A stretch of 64,000 bases of DNA, from positions 62,001 through 126,000 of the forward strand of contig CAWAPE010000013.1 of the NCBI GenBank assembly GCA_963783855.1, read 5' to 3'. Positions within the stretch are counted from its first letter, which is position 1, and each line of letters opens with the position of its first letter. The position numbers and the translations under genes are program-made. The notes below the pieces were generated by a model. It searched no databases and was not told the DNA's origin. It was given only the letters and a program-made list of their open reading frames with translations. Origin of the DNA: JAKAGZ01 sp963783855. Lineage in GTDB: Bacteria; Bacteroidota; Ignavibacteria; Ignavibacteriales; Ignavibacteriaceae. Below, piece by piece: positions 46,251-55,728 of the stretch.

Positions 46251-49025
46251 ATGAAAGAACATTTAATATCTCCTGTTATTCGCCTAAAGTTTCGATTACC
46301 TATTTTAATTATTTATTTTCTATTTTCTGGATTCTTAATATCTATTTATGCGAATACCTATTATGTATCGGCAACAGCAAATGGGTCAGGTAGCGGGTCA
46401 CAAGCAAATCCCTGGACTTTAAAGCAAGCTATCGCAAATGTAACTGCAGGTGATACAATATTTTTAAGCGTCGGGATTTATGATGTAGCCTCTGGGGCTG
46501 CATTCACTACAAATGGTACTAGTACTAATCCAATTGTATGGATTGGGACAATAAGTTCTAATGATTGGAGCGTAAATACCAATTCGGTAGATGGTTCAAC
46601 CTCCACCCTATTAAGAAATGTAACAAGTAGCATACAAGGCTTAATAAATATGGGCGGGAATTATAACGAATTTCACAATATGGTTTTAGAGCAAGATTAT
46701 CCAGCTAAAAATTTAATAACTGTTTCGGGCAATTACGTCATGTGGGATTCAGTAGCTTATAAATATCCTTCCGCTGCAGGTAGTGGTAGTAATCATAATG
46801 TTATGGTATATGGTCAGCATGTTACATTTTATAAATCCACGTTCCGAAATTCATCAAGAACCTGTGTTTGGGTACGGTCCAGTACTTCTTCAGCGCCTAA
46901 TAATTTTCTTGTAGATGGGTGTGTTTTTAAAGGGATGAGTAACCATTATGCAATCCAGGTAATGCCACAAACTTCAACAGAAGGTGTAAAATATATTGAT
47001 TCTACTATTATTAGGAATAGTCTGTTTATAGATATTCCTTATGAAGCCTCCCTTTATTTTAGATATTGCAGATACTTTAAGATTTATAATAATGAATTTA
47101 TAAGAACTAAAGTCGCAATGATTTACGAACATCACAGACTAGTAAGTATAGGAGATACCGTTAATACTCACGGTGGACTATTTGCTTATAACACTATCGT
47201 AGAAAACACAAATAGCATTGGTGTGATAGTAAATTGGGCTGCCCAAGGGCTAATAGTTAAGAATAATCTTTGCTATAACACAAATGCTAATGGATGGTAT
47301 TATGTATTTAGATATGGTCACGGAGGCGACCCAAATTATGTTACCCCAATAAATTTAAGAGAACAATTCGATTATAATTTGTATTATCAAACCCAGTCCT
47401 CAACATATACTTGGTTGTTTGAAACTACAAGTGCTGGAAGCAGAACGACAACAAATTATGCTACTTTCAATGCTTATGATGGGAATAATTTTAATGTTCA
47501 TTCTATTTTGGGAGTAGCACCAACTTTTACAAATGCTAGTTCAGATAATTACACCCCGCTTAATGGAACTTCACCACAGGTGGGTGCAGCAGAACCAATT
47601 AGTGGAATTAATACAGATAAAAATGGTAATACAAGGGATGCTACACACCCAACGATAGGGGCATTCGAATACACAACAGGCGGTGGAGGGGGAAATATCG
47701 CCCCAAATCAACCTACAAACCCTAGTCCCACAAATGGAGCAATAAATAAGTCAATTAGTTCGACACTTAGCTGGAATTGCTCAGATCCTAACGGAGATCC
47801 TTTGACATATAGTGTTTACTTTGGAACAGCAAATAATCCTCCTTTAGTCGCAAGTAATCAATCAAATGCTAGTTACAATCCAGGTCAGTTAAATAACAAC
47901 ACAATTTATTATTGGAAAATTGTAGCAAAAGATAATCTTGGTGCAACTACTTCGGGTCCTGTCTGGAATTTTTCAACAATAAATGCTACAGGTGGTGGTG
48001 GAAATGATGTTATTCCTCCGAAATTAATCCGAGTACAATGCATTCAATCTGACAAGGTGGTGCTTGACTTTTCTGAACCGCTAAATGAAGGTTTGGCGAG
48101 CAATTTAGGGAATTATGTAATATCTAACCAAATCCATGTACTTGGTGCTACGATAGATTCATCACTTGATAGAATAACTTTAACAACAGATCCAGCAACT
48201 GTAAACCAACTATATACAGTTACAGTAAGCAATCTAACTGATACAGCAGGCAATTTAATTTCTTCGCAAGCCAATTCTCTATTTTATAAACTACTTGAAG
48301 TCGGGTCAACCGGTTATATAAATTATTTAATTGATAATGTAGAAGCATCGTCAACATCAGATACTAACACCAGCGCATCCAAAACATTGGACGGGCTAGT
48401 AAATGGTGATCCAGACCCTAACTCAAGATGGGCATCACAGGCCATGCCTCAGTGGATTCAGTTTGACCTTGGGGCCCCTGAACCTGTTAATTTAATTGCT
48501 GTCTCGTTCTACCAGTGGAATAATGGAAGAATATATCATTATTCAATTGAAACATCAGATGATTCTGTTAAATGGCAACAAATAGTCACCAATGCAAGTT
48601 CTGCTAGTCAAGAATGGACAATCAATGACTTTACAAACTTGACTACCCGTTACATAAGAATAATTTGTTTAAGCAATAATCAAGGTGACTGGGCAGGAAT
48701 TTGGGAAGCCCGTGTCCTCAAATCGGATAAAGCCACATCCATAGAAGAAAGCAATATACCTCAGAGTTTTGCGCTTGAACAGAATTATCCAAATCCGTTT
48801 AACCCAACAACTAATATCAGATTTTCAATTCCACGAGAAAGCTTCGTAACTCTGAAAGTATATGATATTTTGGGAAATGAAATTGCAACATTAGTAAATG
48901 AAAGGAAACCACAGGGGTCCTATAATGTAAATTTTAATGCAAGTAATTTAGCTAGCGGTATATATTTTTGTAGAATCCAGGCAAGCAATTTTATTAGTAC
49001 AAGAAAAATGATACTATTAAAATAA
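46251..49025 (+). CDS. T9SS-exported right-handed beta-helix protein with discoidin domain
   Basis: 924 residues from the second ATG (an ATG seven codons earlier would put NWDGTT before the signal). The signal anchor is LPILIIYFLFSGFLISIYA. A right-handed parallel beta-helix follows (about 40-480; PWTLKQAIANVTAGDTIFLS opening), then a fibronectin-III-like domain (about 490-585), an SbsA-type Ig-like domain (about 590-685), an F5/8 type C (discoidin) domain (about 695-825), and a T9SS C-terminal domain beginning LEQNYPNPFNPTT. The layout is that of a secreted carbohydrate-active or polysaccharide-binding protein; a lyase active site was not identified. It may act on the glycan made by the surrounding genes. 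Confidence 0.88.
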   Translation: MKEHLISPVIRLKFRLPILIIYFLFSGFLISIYANTYYVSATANGSGSGSQANPWTLKQAIANVTAGDTIFLSVGIYDVASGAAFTTNGTSTNPIVWIGTISSNDWSVNTNSVDGSTSTLLRNVTSSIQGLINMGGNYNEFHNMVLEQDYPAKNLITVSGNYVMWDSVAYKYPSAAGSGSNHNVMVYGQHVTFYKSTFRNSSRTCVWVRSSTSSAPNNFLVDGCVFKGMSNHYAIQVMPQTSTEGVKYIDSTIIRNSLFIDIPYEASLYFRYCRYFKIYNNEFIRTKVAMIYEHHRLVSIGDTVNTHGGLFAYNTIVENTNSIGVIVNWAAQGLIVKNNLCYNTNANGWYYVFRYGHGGDPNYVTPINLREQFDYNLYYQTQSSTYTWLFETTSAGSRTTTNYATFNAYDGNNFNVHSILGVAPTFTNASSDNYTPLNGTSPQVGAAEPISGINTDKNGNTRDATHPTIGAFEYTTGGGGGNIAPNQPTNPSPTNGAINKSISSTLSWNCSDPNGDPLTYSVYFGTANNPPLVASNQSNASYNPGQLNNNTIYYWKIVAKDNLGATTSGPVWNFSTINATGGGGNDVIPPKLIRVQCIQSDKVVLDFSEPLNEGLASNLGNYVISNQIHVLGATIDSSLDRITLTTDPATVNQLYTVTVSNLTDTAGNLISSQANSLFYKLLEVGSTGYINYLIDNVEASSTSDTNTSASKTLDGLVNGDPDPNSRWASQAMPQWIQFDLGAPEPVNLIAVSFYQWNNGRIYHYSIETSDDSVKWQQIVTNASSASQEWTINDFTNLTTRYIRIICLSNNQGDWAGIWEARVLKSDKATSIEESNIPQSFALEQNYPNPFNPTTNIRFSIPRESFVTLKVYDILGNEIATLVNERKPQGSYNVNFNASNLASGIYFCRIQASNFISTRKMILLK

Positions 49026-49039
49026 CATTAAACTTCTTG

Positions 49040-49067
49040 GCCAGTATAGCCAGCAGGCAATACTGGC
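49040..49067 (+). terminator. Possible terminator after the beta-helix gene
   Basis: 8-bp stem GCCAGTAT / ATACTGGC, loop 12 nt, 14 bp past the stop. The T tract is weak. Confidence 0.4.
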
Positions 49068-49184
49068 AATTTAATCTTTCCAGTTAAAATAAACCAATTG
49101 CAACATTTATAATTCTACAATAGACTATTGCTGGTCCACTTAATGTTTTGACTTAGTAATTGGTTGTAGTATAAATCATTTCTC

Positions 49185-50240
49185 CTACTTTTTTTTATAA
49201 AAATAATTATAAATATAATTTGCAAGATAATCCCCAATAATGCGTTGAGCTTTATGATTCCAATGTCCTGTTTCACCACTACCTTTCCAATAATTTAATA
49301 CTTCTGTTCCCTTACTATATTTATAAAGCAAACTGTCTAAATCTATTGTGGATAGATGATATTTTGAAATAAGATTATCATAATAGATTGGATAATTGTT
49401 GCTTTTAGCAATAAAAATTTTTATAGGAGAGTTATTGTATTCGCTTATTTTTTCAAGAATAACTTTATTGATACTGTAATACTTGTCAATAACTTTACTA
49501 CTATCTGACTTATTGCCAGCTGAATTATTGCTTGGTGGGAATATACTATAAAGTTTTCCGAATAATAATTTCCCATAATTCTTTCTGGAATATTCTTCAT
49601 AAGTCTCTTTAATCAAATTGCCAATTGAAAATTCCCTTAATAATTGGAACTCCATTCTAAGCTTATATTGCTTGGTTTTTTTATATTTATACCCAATCTT
49701 AAGAGATCCATTCTTCAATTCAAGGTTTGGTCCAGGATTCGCATCCTTTTGAAGAAAATTGCCTTCTCTTATAAATATTATGACAATATTTGGATTGTAT
49801 TCAAGAACACGCTTCTTGAAATCAATATAAATATCTCTCAAATTATACCCACCCACTCCAAAATTTAGTACCTCAACCTTTTTATATATTAGCATTGATA
49901 ATTTCTTCTCAAGTATATATCGATAATGCTGTCTATCAAATAAATAATTCCCCTCAACATATGAGTCTCCCACCAAAGCAATTCTTATAGCTCCTTTATC
50001 TCTATTTTTTGGATATGCCGGGCCTAGATAACCAAACTTATTTACTTCACCAATTCCAAACCCTTCTCCTAAAATCGAGAAATACTCAGCACCCGGTTTC
50101 TGTATCCTGCCAAACTTTGGACTATCGTACACATAAGAAGGCAAACTAATCTCCGTAAGCCTTAAGAATAGTTCGAAAGACACAACAATAATAAATAGGA
50201 AAAATATAGTACTAATTATTTTTTTTATAACTTCTTTCAT
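49185..50240 (-). CDS. Membrane-anchored SGNH-hydrolase-like protein (DltD/AlgJ-like role)
   Basis: 351 residues. One N-terminal membrane segment (about 8-26), the rest extracytoplasmic. SGNH block I is IALVGDSYVEG near residue 90 with the nucleophilic serine; block III-like NFGVGGYNLRDIY supplies Gly/Asn; block V is GHWNHKAQRIIGDYL near residue 325 with the histidine. Its start is 4 bp after the MBOAT stop. Such pairs complete O-acyl transfer outside the membrane (DltB/DltD, AlgI/AlgJ). The acceptor is inferred to be a surface glycan. Confidence 0.8.
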   Translation of the reverse strand: MKEVIKKIISTIFFLFIIVVSFELFLRLTEISLPSYVYDSPKFGRIQKPGAEYFSILGEGFGIGEVNKFGYLGPAYPKNRDKGAIRIALVGDSYVEGNYLFDRQHYRYILEKKLSMLIYKKVEVLNFGVGGYNLRDIYIDFKKRVLEYNPNIVIIFIREGNFLQKDANPGPNLELKNGSLKIGYKYKKTKQYKLRMEFQLLREFSIGNLIKETYEEYSRKNYGKLLFGKLYSIFPPSNNSAGNKSDSSKVIDKYYSINKVILEKISEYNNSPIKIFIAKSNNYPIYYDNLISKYHLSTIDLDSLLYKYSKGTEVLNYWKGSGETGHWNHKAQRIIGDYLANYIYNYFYKKK

Positions 50241-50244
50241 TTAA

Positions 50245-51675
50245 TTAAAATTTTGAATATACAAATGGCAATTGTTTAGATGTAAATAAATACATTAAAA
50301 TAATGACCCAATTAACAAGTAAGAAGGCATATCTAAAGTTATTATTAAGTTTTAATAAAAAGCTATGGGTTCTGTAATGCTGCTCAAGAAAATCAATAAA
50401 AAATGTGACAAGATAAAATGTGCTTATTATTAAAATAATTCTTAACGTAAATTCTGTGCCATTCCAAATAAAAATATGTTGGAAAAAATAAAAAGCTTCA
50501 TTAAATGAATTGGCTCTGAAAAAAATCCAACTCATTGATAATAGTATAAATGTGAAAAACACCTTAGCGTATTCAAATGGTTTAGAATAAAGTAAGTCAA
50601 ACTTTTTATAAACTAGTTGCCTTTGTTTATTAACAATAACTGAAAAAGACATAAAGAGACCGTGCAAAAATCCCCAGAAAACAAATGTCCAGGATGCTCC
50701 GTGCCATAATCCACAAAGCAAAAAAGTAATGGAAATGGCTAATACATTGCCCCACTTTTTTAATTTTCTATATTTTAATTGTAATGGTATAAAAAGATAA
50801 TCTCTTAACCAGTTTGAAAGTGAGATGTGCCATCTTCTCCAAAACTCAGCAATACTTTTTGAAAAATATGGTTGATTAAAATTATCCATAATATCTATAC
50901 CTAAAAGTTTAGCAGTACCCCTGGCAATATCGCTGTAACCTGCAAAATCATTGTAAATTTGGAGCGAGTATAATAATACTGCCATTATTAATTCTATAGA
51001 CAAGAAGTAATTTGGAGTGGCAAAAATGTGATCAACTATTCTTCCACAAGTATCACCAATTAAGACTTTCCTAAACATACCCATCGAAATTAAAGTTATA
51101 CCTTCTTTAAAGTTATCTTTCGAAAATTTAATTTTCTTTTCAAATTGTGGAATTAGTCTTTTTGCCCGTTCAATTGGACCGGCAGTGAGGGTTGGGAAAA
51201 ATGCTACGAATAAAGAAAAATTTATAAAAGACTTTGTGGGGATTAAAGTTTGATAATAAATATCAAACACATAAGTCAGTGCCTGAAATGTATAAAAGGA
51301 AATACCTAAGGGTAATATTAATTTTAAATGGACATAATCTAAATTATATCCAAATGCGGATAATAAATTACTGGTAGAATCAATAAAGAAATTAAAATAT
51401 TTAAATACTCCCAGTATAGATAGGTTAATTATTAAAGCAATTATTAGGTAAATCTTTTTGGAAGATCTTTCTTTAGATTCATAAATTTTTCTGCCGGATA
51501 CAAATGTAGTAATTGTAATTACCAACAATAGCCCTATAAATCTAACATCACTATAAGCATAGAAGATGTAGCTGATCGATAACAGGAAAATATTTCTATA
51601 CCTGTCCGGTATTAAATAGTATAACGGGATAACTATTATTAAAAAAAATATATAAATAAACGAATTAAATGCCAT
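50245..51675 (-). CDS. MBOAT family membrane O-acyltransferase (AlgI/DltB-like)
   Basis: 476 residues, about 10-12 membrane segments. The MBOAT signature FWRRWHISLSNWLRDYLFIP near residue 275 and the catalytic-histidine segment LLCGLWHGASWTFVFWG near residue 320 are both intact. Upstream FFPTLTAGPIERAKRLIPQ is typical of the AlgI group. Transfers an acyl group from a carrier across the membrane. Unlike AlgI systems that rely on an unknown donor, an acyl carrier protein gene lies directly upstream, so the donor is probably acyl-ACP made by the neighbouring ligase. Confidence 0.92.
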   Translation of the reverse strand: MAFNSFIYIFFLIIVIPLYYLIPDRYRNIFLLSISYIFYAYSDVRFIGLLLVITITTFVSGRKIYESKERSSKKIYLIIALIINLSILGVFKYFNFFIDSTSNLLSAFGYNLDYVHLKLILPLGISFYTFQALTYVFDIYYQTLIPTKSFINFSLFVAFFPTLTAGPIERAKRLIPQFEKKIKFSKDNFKEGITLISMGMFRKVLIGDTCGRIVDHIFATPNYFLSIELIMAVLLYSLQIYNDFAGYSDIARGTAKLLGIDIMDNFNQPYFSKSIAEFWRRWHISLSNWLRDYLFIPLQLKYRKLKKWGNVLAISITFLLCGLWHGASWTFVFWGFLHGLFMSFSVIVNKQRQLVYKKFDLLYSKPFEYAKVFFTFILLSMSWIFFRANSFNEAFYFFQHIFIWNGTEFTLRIILIISTFYLVTFFIDFLEQHYRTHSFLLKLNNNFRYAFLLVNWVIILMYLFTSKQLPFVYSKF

Positions 51676-51763
51676 TATTAATTATTTCTCTACATTAAGG
51701 GAGAGCAGAATGATTTTCCTATTTAATTAGATATTTACCAATTGTAGGAGATAAATATTATTA

Positions 51764-51994
51764 TTACTCTAATTTACTTTGTACTAAATTATAAAGATCA
51801 CCTATATTATTACATTTTATAATATCATAACTACTTAATTGAATTTGGAAAGCCTCTTCAATAGCCAGAATAACATTAAGATGATTTAATGAGTCCCAAC
51901 CAGGAACCTGATCGGCTGTTGTTTCATCATTTATTTCAAAATCATCTAAATTTAATTCCTTAAGGATAACTGATCTGAATTCATCTGATATCAT
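51764..51994 (-). CDS. Dedicated acyl carrier protein
   Basis: 76 residues. The phosphopantetheine serine is in PGWDSLNHLNVILAIEEAF near residue 36 (D-S-L motif). Acidic helical bundle, as expected. It sits 13 bp after the fatty-acyl-AMP ligase gene and 88 bp before the MBOAT, so it is a pathway-specific carrier rather than the housekeeping AcpP, playing the part DltC plays in D-alanylation. Confidence 0.92.
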   Translation of the reverse strand: MISDEFRSVILKELNLDDFEINDETTADQVPGWDSLNHLNVILAIEEAFQIQLSSYDIIKCNNIGDLYNLVQSKLE

Positions 51995-52007
51995 TTAACA
52001 ATCCATT

Positions 52008-53705
52008 TTATTGATAAATATTAGAAATTCTTTCTTTGTTTGCTTTGCGGCTCGGTTTGCCTGCTGAGCTTTTAATTAACCATCTAGGCGGAACCAGATA
52101 GATTCTTGAAATATTTAGATCATTCTGCATACCCCTTCTAACAATATCTAATCTTAATTTTGCTTTTTCTTTTTCATCTTCAATCTTAGTTTCAGCAACT
52201 ATGCTAACTATTTCAGTTCCTAACCTTTCATCTTCTTCACCTAGGGCAACAACTCTTCCTGGTATTACACCTGGAATATTACTGATTATATCCTCTACGT
52301 CCTCAGGATATATATTTTTACCAGCAACTATTATTAGGTCTTTTTTCCTACCAATAACATATAACTCATCATTTACCACAAAACCCAGATCACCACTAAA
52401 ATACCATCCATCTTCCAAAACCTCAGAAGTTTTTTCCGGGTAATTTCTATAACCATCGAACATAGACACAGATTTTATTGCTATCTCGCCTATTAAATTT
52501 TCAGAAAGGTCATTTCTTTTTTCATCAACAATTCTTACCTGACAACCGCTGATAATTTTTCCTGATGAAACCAGAGTTTTTGAGCCTACGGGATTGTCCA
52601 CAATTTTAATAATGCCTTTAGTAAACTTATCTTTATCTACGTTTAATGTTTGATATCCATTAGGGAACAAACTTTGAGATACTGCAAAAGTAGTTTCGGC
52701 CATAGCATATGAAGCAGTCAGGCTATCAGGATGTAATTCATACTGAATAAACTTATTTTTAAAATTTTCAAAAGATTGGAACCGAACAGGCTCGCTACAA
52801 TTAATAAACATTTTCATAGAATTTAACGAGACTCCTTCAAGTTCCTTATTTGATATTTTATCAGCAAGTATATTGAAAGCAAAATTAGGTAATAATGTTA
52901 TTGTTGCTTTTTCAATTGTAATAGCATCTAACAAAAGCCTTGGTGCCAGGACCCATTCGAATGGATCTATCTGAATAGAAGTTATTCCGAATGCAAGTGG
53001 TATATGGAAGGCGGCAATCAAGCCCATATCATGATAAAGAGGTAACCAACTAACCACTTTATCTGATTCAGTCAAATTAATCGAATTACCATAGTTCACA
53101 ACGTGATTTATAATTGCCTGATTTGATAGCACCACCGGTTTTTGCAAGCCAGTTGTGCCAGATGAATGTTGAAGTAAAACAGGATTTGTATTCATTATAC
53201 TCTGGCGATATAGAGTGATTTCCTTTTGTAGTTTTTCATCTTCGGTAATTTCAAATTCTAAAGGATAGTAGGTCCCTTTAATTGAATTCTTTTTTGAATT
53301 TAAAATAGGTTGTAAAATATTCTCCAGTGATCTTTCTGTCAAGATCCAATCCAAACCAGACCGTTGTGACATCCCTTCTATGCCCTGACGAAATTTATCG
53401 GGATGTAATCTTGGATTAGGATATGCAAGAACAGCAGGGAGGGCCCCAATTCCAACTACACCAAGATAAATGGGATAAAAATCAGGGTGATGTCTCATTA
53501 AGATTGCACAAACATCTCCTGCTTTAACTCCTTGTTTCTTTAATGCTAGTGAATATTTGTTTGCCTTTTCCAGTAACATTTTATACGTTATTCTTATTGG
53601 CGTTTCACCAGCTTTCCAAAATACTATGGCATCTTTATTTGGTAATTTTCCTGCGTTAAATTCCCAAATATGCCATAGTACATTTAATCCATTTAATTTT
53701 TGCAA
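52008..53705 (-). CDS. Fatty-acyl-AMP ligase-like adenylating enzyme
   Basis: 565 residues of the adenylate-forming superfamily. P-loop LLQHSSGTTGLQKPVVLS near residue 178; the segment VVSWLPLYHDMGLIAAFHIP near 220 is the hallmark of fatty-acyl-AMP ligases (FAAL) rather than amino-acid adenylating domains; C-terminal YFSGDLGFVVNDELYVIGRK and the final SSAGKPSRKANK lysine are present. It would adenylate a fatty acid and load it on the adjacent carrier. Start is TTG with AAGG about ten bases upstream; no in-frame ATG is near the conserved start. Confidence 0.87.
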   Translation of the reverse strand: MQKLNGLNVLWHIWEFNAGKLPNKDAIVFWKAGETPIRITYKMLLEKANKYSLALKKQGVKAGDVCAILMRHHPDFYPIYLGVVGIGALPAVLAYPNPRLHPDKFRQGIEGMSQRSGLDWILTERSLENILQPILNSKKNSIKGTYYPLEFEITEDEKLQKEITLYRQSIMNTNPVLLQHSSGTTGLQKPVVLSNQAIINHVVNYGNSINLTESDKVVSWLPLYHDMGLIAAFHIPLAFGITSIQIDPFEWVLAPRLLLDAITIEKATITLLPNFAFNILADKISNKELEGVSLNSMKMFINCSEPVRFQSFENFKNKFIQYELHPDSLTASYAMAETTFAVSQSLFPNGYQTLNVDKDKFTKGIIKIVDNPVGSKTLVSSGKIISGCQVRIVDEKRNDLSENLIGEIAIKSVSMFDGYRNYPEKTSEVLEDGWYFSGDLGFVVNDELYVIGRKKDLIIVAGKNIYPEDVEDIISNIPGVIPGRVVALGEEDERLGTEIVSIVAETKIEDEKEKAKLRLDIVRRGMQNDLNISRIYLVPPRWLIKSSAGKPSRKANKERISNIYQ

Positions 53706-53894
53706 ATTTTTAATACCTTAAATTGTAATAATAACTGCTATCTAAATTAAAAAAAAATCATTCGTTTTTGCTGCAACTGGCTTCTAATTTTGTCCTACCT
53801 TCTCCTCAAATTCCGAATATATAATTAAGTTATGAGTTTTTTGCACAATGACATATTCTTCTTTTGTAATATTCCTCGAAATTATAAATACATC

Positions 53895-54806
53895 TCATTT
53901 ATATTGTTGATCATAATACCCGAAGGCTGCTGATAAATGACCTAAGTTAGATGCAATTTTTGAGGCCCAATAAAGCCTCCAATATTTGCTTGGAAGAACA
54001 ATTATAGTTAATAAAACACTAATTAAACAATAAATAAGAGAAACAGAAACACTTTTTATAAAACGAACTGATTTTTTGTTCCTACCCAACTCCATATATC
54101 TACGTGTAAAATTATTTCCTCTACTATACCACGTCTTTAAAATGTAAGCTGCATTTGCCCTTTGGGGTGGAACATATTCAGATATCCATCCTTCAAAACA
54201 ATTTACAAATTTTGCCCCTTGTTTTTTCAGTTTCCCGAACAAGTGGGTATCACTGCCCCCAGTTATACCATATTCCGGATCAAATGGAACCGGCATATCC
54301 TTCAATAAAGAAGATTTTATAATACAATTACCGGTTCTAGTGAATAATGCTTCCGTCCCAGTAGGTGGAGCTTCCCGATTAAAAAGCGGATGTTTTGATA
54401 TCCAATCGGGTGTACCATCATCAAAGTGTGACATTACTCTTCCAAAGGCGGCATCGGCACCATATTTTTGTATTGTATCAACCATTGACTGTATCCATTC
54501 CGGGGCTGCGATCTCATCATCATCTATAAATAAGATATAATCCCCTTTTGAATTTTCTATTCCTTTATTTCTAGTCAAACTTATATTCTTGATGGGTTGA
54601 ATATAGTATTTTACATTTAGATTTTTTGTGTTTTTAAAATCATCAATAATAAATTTGGCGCTTCCCGAAGGATCATTATCTACTACAATAATTTCAAAAT
54701 CTATATTTCCATTAATCTTTTGCTTTGTAAGACTATCAATTAGTTTTGTTAGTAGTTCGCTTCTATTATATGTAGCTATACAAACGGAAACAAATTTATT
54801 TTTCAT
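53895..54806 (-). CDS. Glycosyltransferase family 2
   Basis: 303 residues. GT-A fold: VSVCIATYNRSELLTKLIDS at the N-terminus, IIVVDNDPSG, and the metal-binding DXD-type YILFIDDDEIAAPEWIQ near residue 95. A hydrophobic C-terminal region near 255-280 suggests membrane association. Adds a sugar to the growing repeat unit; donor and acceptor unknown. About 190 bp upstream of the acylation cassette on the same strand, so may be cotranscribed with it. Confidence 0.9.
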   Translation of the reverse strand: MKNKFVSVCIATYNRSELLTKLIDSLTKQKINGNIDFEIIVVDNDPSGSAKFIIDDFKNTKNLNVKYYIQPIKNISLTRNKGIENSKGDYILFIDDDEIAAPEWIQSMVDTIQKYGADAAFGRVMSHFDDGTPDWISKHPLFNREAPPTGTEALFTRTGNCIIKSSLLKDMPVPFDPEYGITGGSDTHLFGKLKKQGAKFVNCFEGWISEYVPPQRANAAYILKTWYSRGNNFTRRYMELGRNKKSVRFIKSVSVSLIYCLISVLLTIIVLPSKYWRLYWASKIASNLGHLSAAFGYYDQQYK

Positions 54807-55728
54807 TTATATTATTTCTGTAAAAATTAGATTTGACGTGCATAAATAGTTAAATAAAGGTTTTGAAAATATAAAATGGATTTCCATTAAAAACAAAATT
54901 ATTTTATTATGATTGTTAAAAAGCTCTTAAACAAGAACCAGAAATAATTTCATAGACTTTCTACTTAGTTTTATAATAATATTACGTGTTTTTCACTCAA
55001 TTTTATAAACCGCCTCGCTGTCCATAAGAATTAGTATAGGCTATAAATTCTCTATTTTTTAATTACTCTATCGAAACTAGAAAGCCAAAATAATGCTCCT
55101 TCCGTTACAATGTATAATTATGAAATTAGGCTAGATTTCTGAAATTATCATTCTTTACCAGGAGAATTTTTAATATAACAATTTAATCTTTTTCTCCTTT
55201 ATTGTTCTGTTACTCAATGATAATGGATATTTGACAATAATTATCATGGGCATATGGCACAATCACAAGTATTATACCAGCCTCTAAGTGTTTTAATAAT
55301 ATTGTTCTATACATAAACTTAGAGTATATAAAAGGAACATTTTATTAGAATGAGACATACTGCACCAGAAATTTATGGATTAACCAAATGGTCTATAAAT
55401 GGCACAATATTTTCATTCTAGTTGATTAGCAGGCTAGCAGGAAGCATAAAACTATGAACAAATTCCTACATATTTAAGTAGCAAGGTTTTTGATCAGTAG
55501 GCTGGTAAACTACCCATAATATTGGCTTCATAACTTTATAGAAATGCAATTAAATATTGTTGTTGAATGTTTATTATTTGTGGGTGATTTGGGGTAAACA
55601 TTTTACAATATTTTGTTTTGTTTTTATGAATTTATTAGTACTTTACTGTGGGCCTAATTAAAGGAGATTATACCGGACTTTATAGAAGTATTTAAATGTA
55701 TTATGAAAATATTATAAAGGAAGATTAA
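54807..55728. other. AT-rich spacer between divergent GT2 and T9SS genes
   Basis: No gene found; every frame has many stops. It must contain the promoters of both divergent genes but no clear consensus was recognised. TGGCAC occurs twice (near 55256 and 55400) without a matching -12 box. Confidence 0.5.

Noticed and set aside
49185..53705. Classical D-alanylation operon dltABCD
   Set aside because: The ligase has the fatty-acyl-AMP-ligase signature, and the gene order and diderm glycan context differ from the Gram-positive operon.
55251..55415. Two TGGCAC motifs as sigma-54 promoters
   Set aside because: Neither has a TTGC-type -12 box at the correct spacing.
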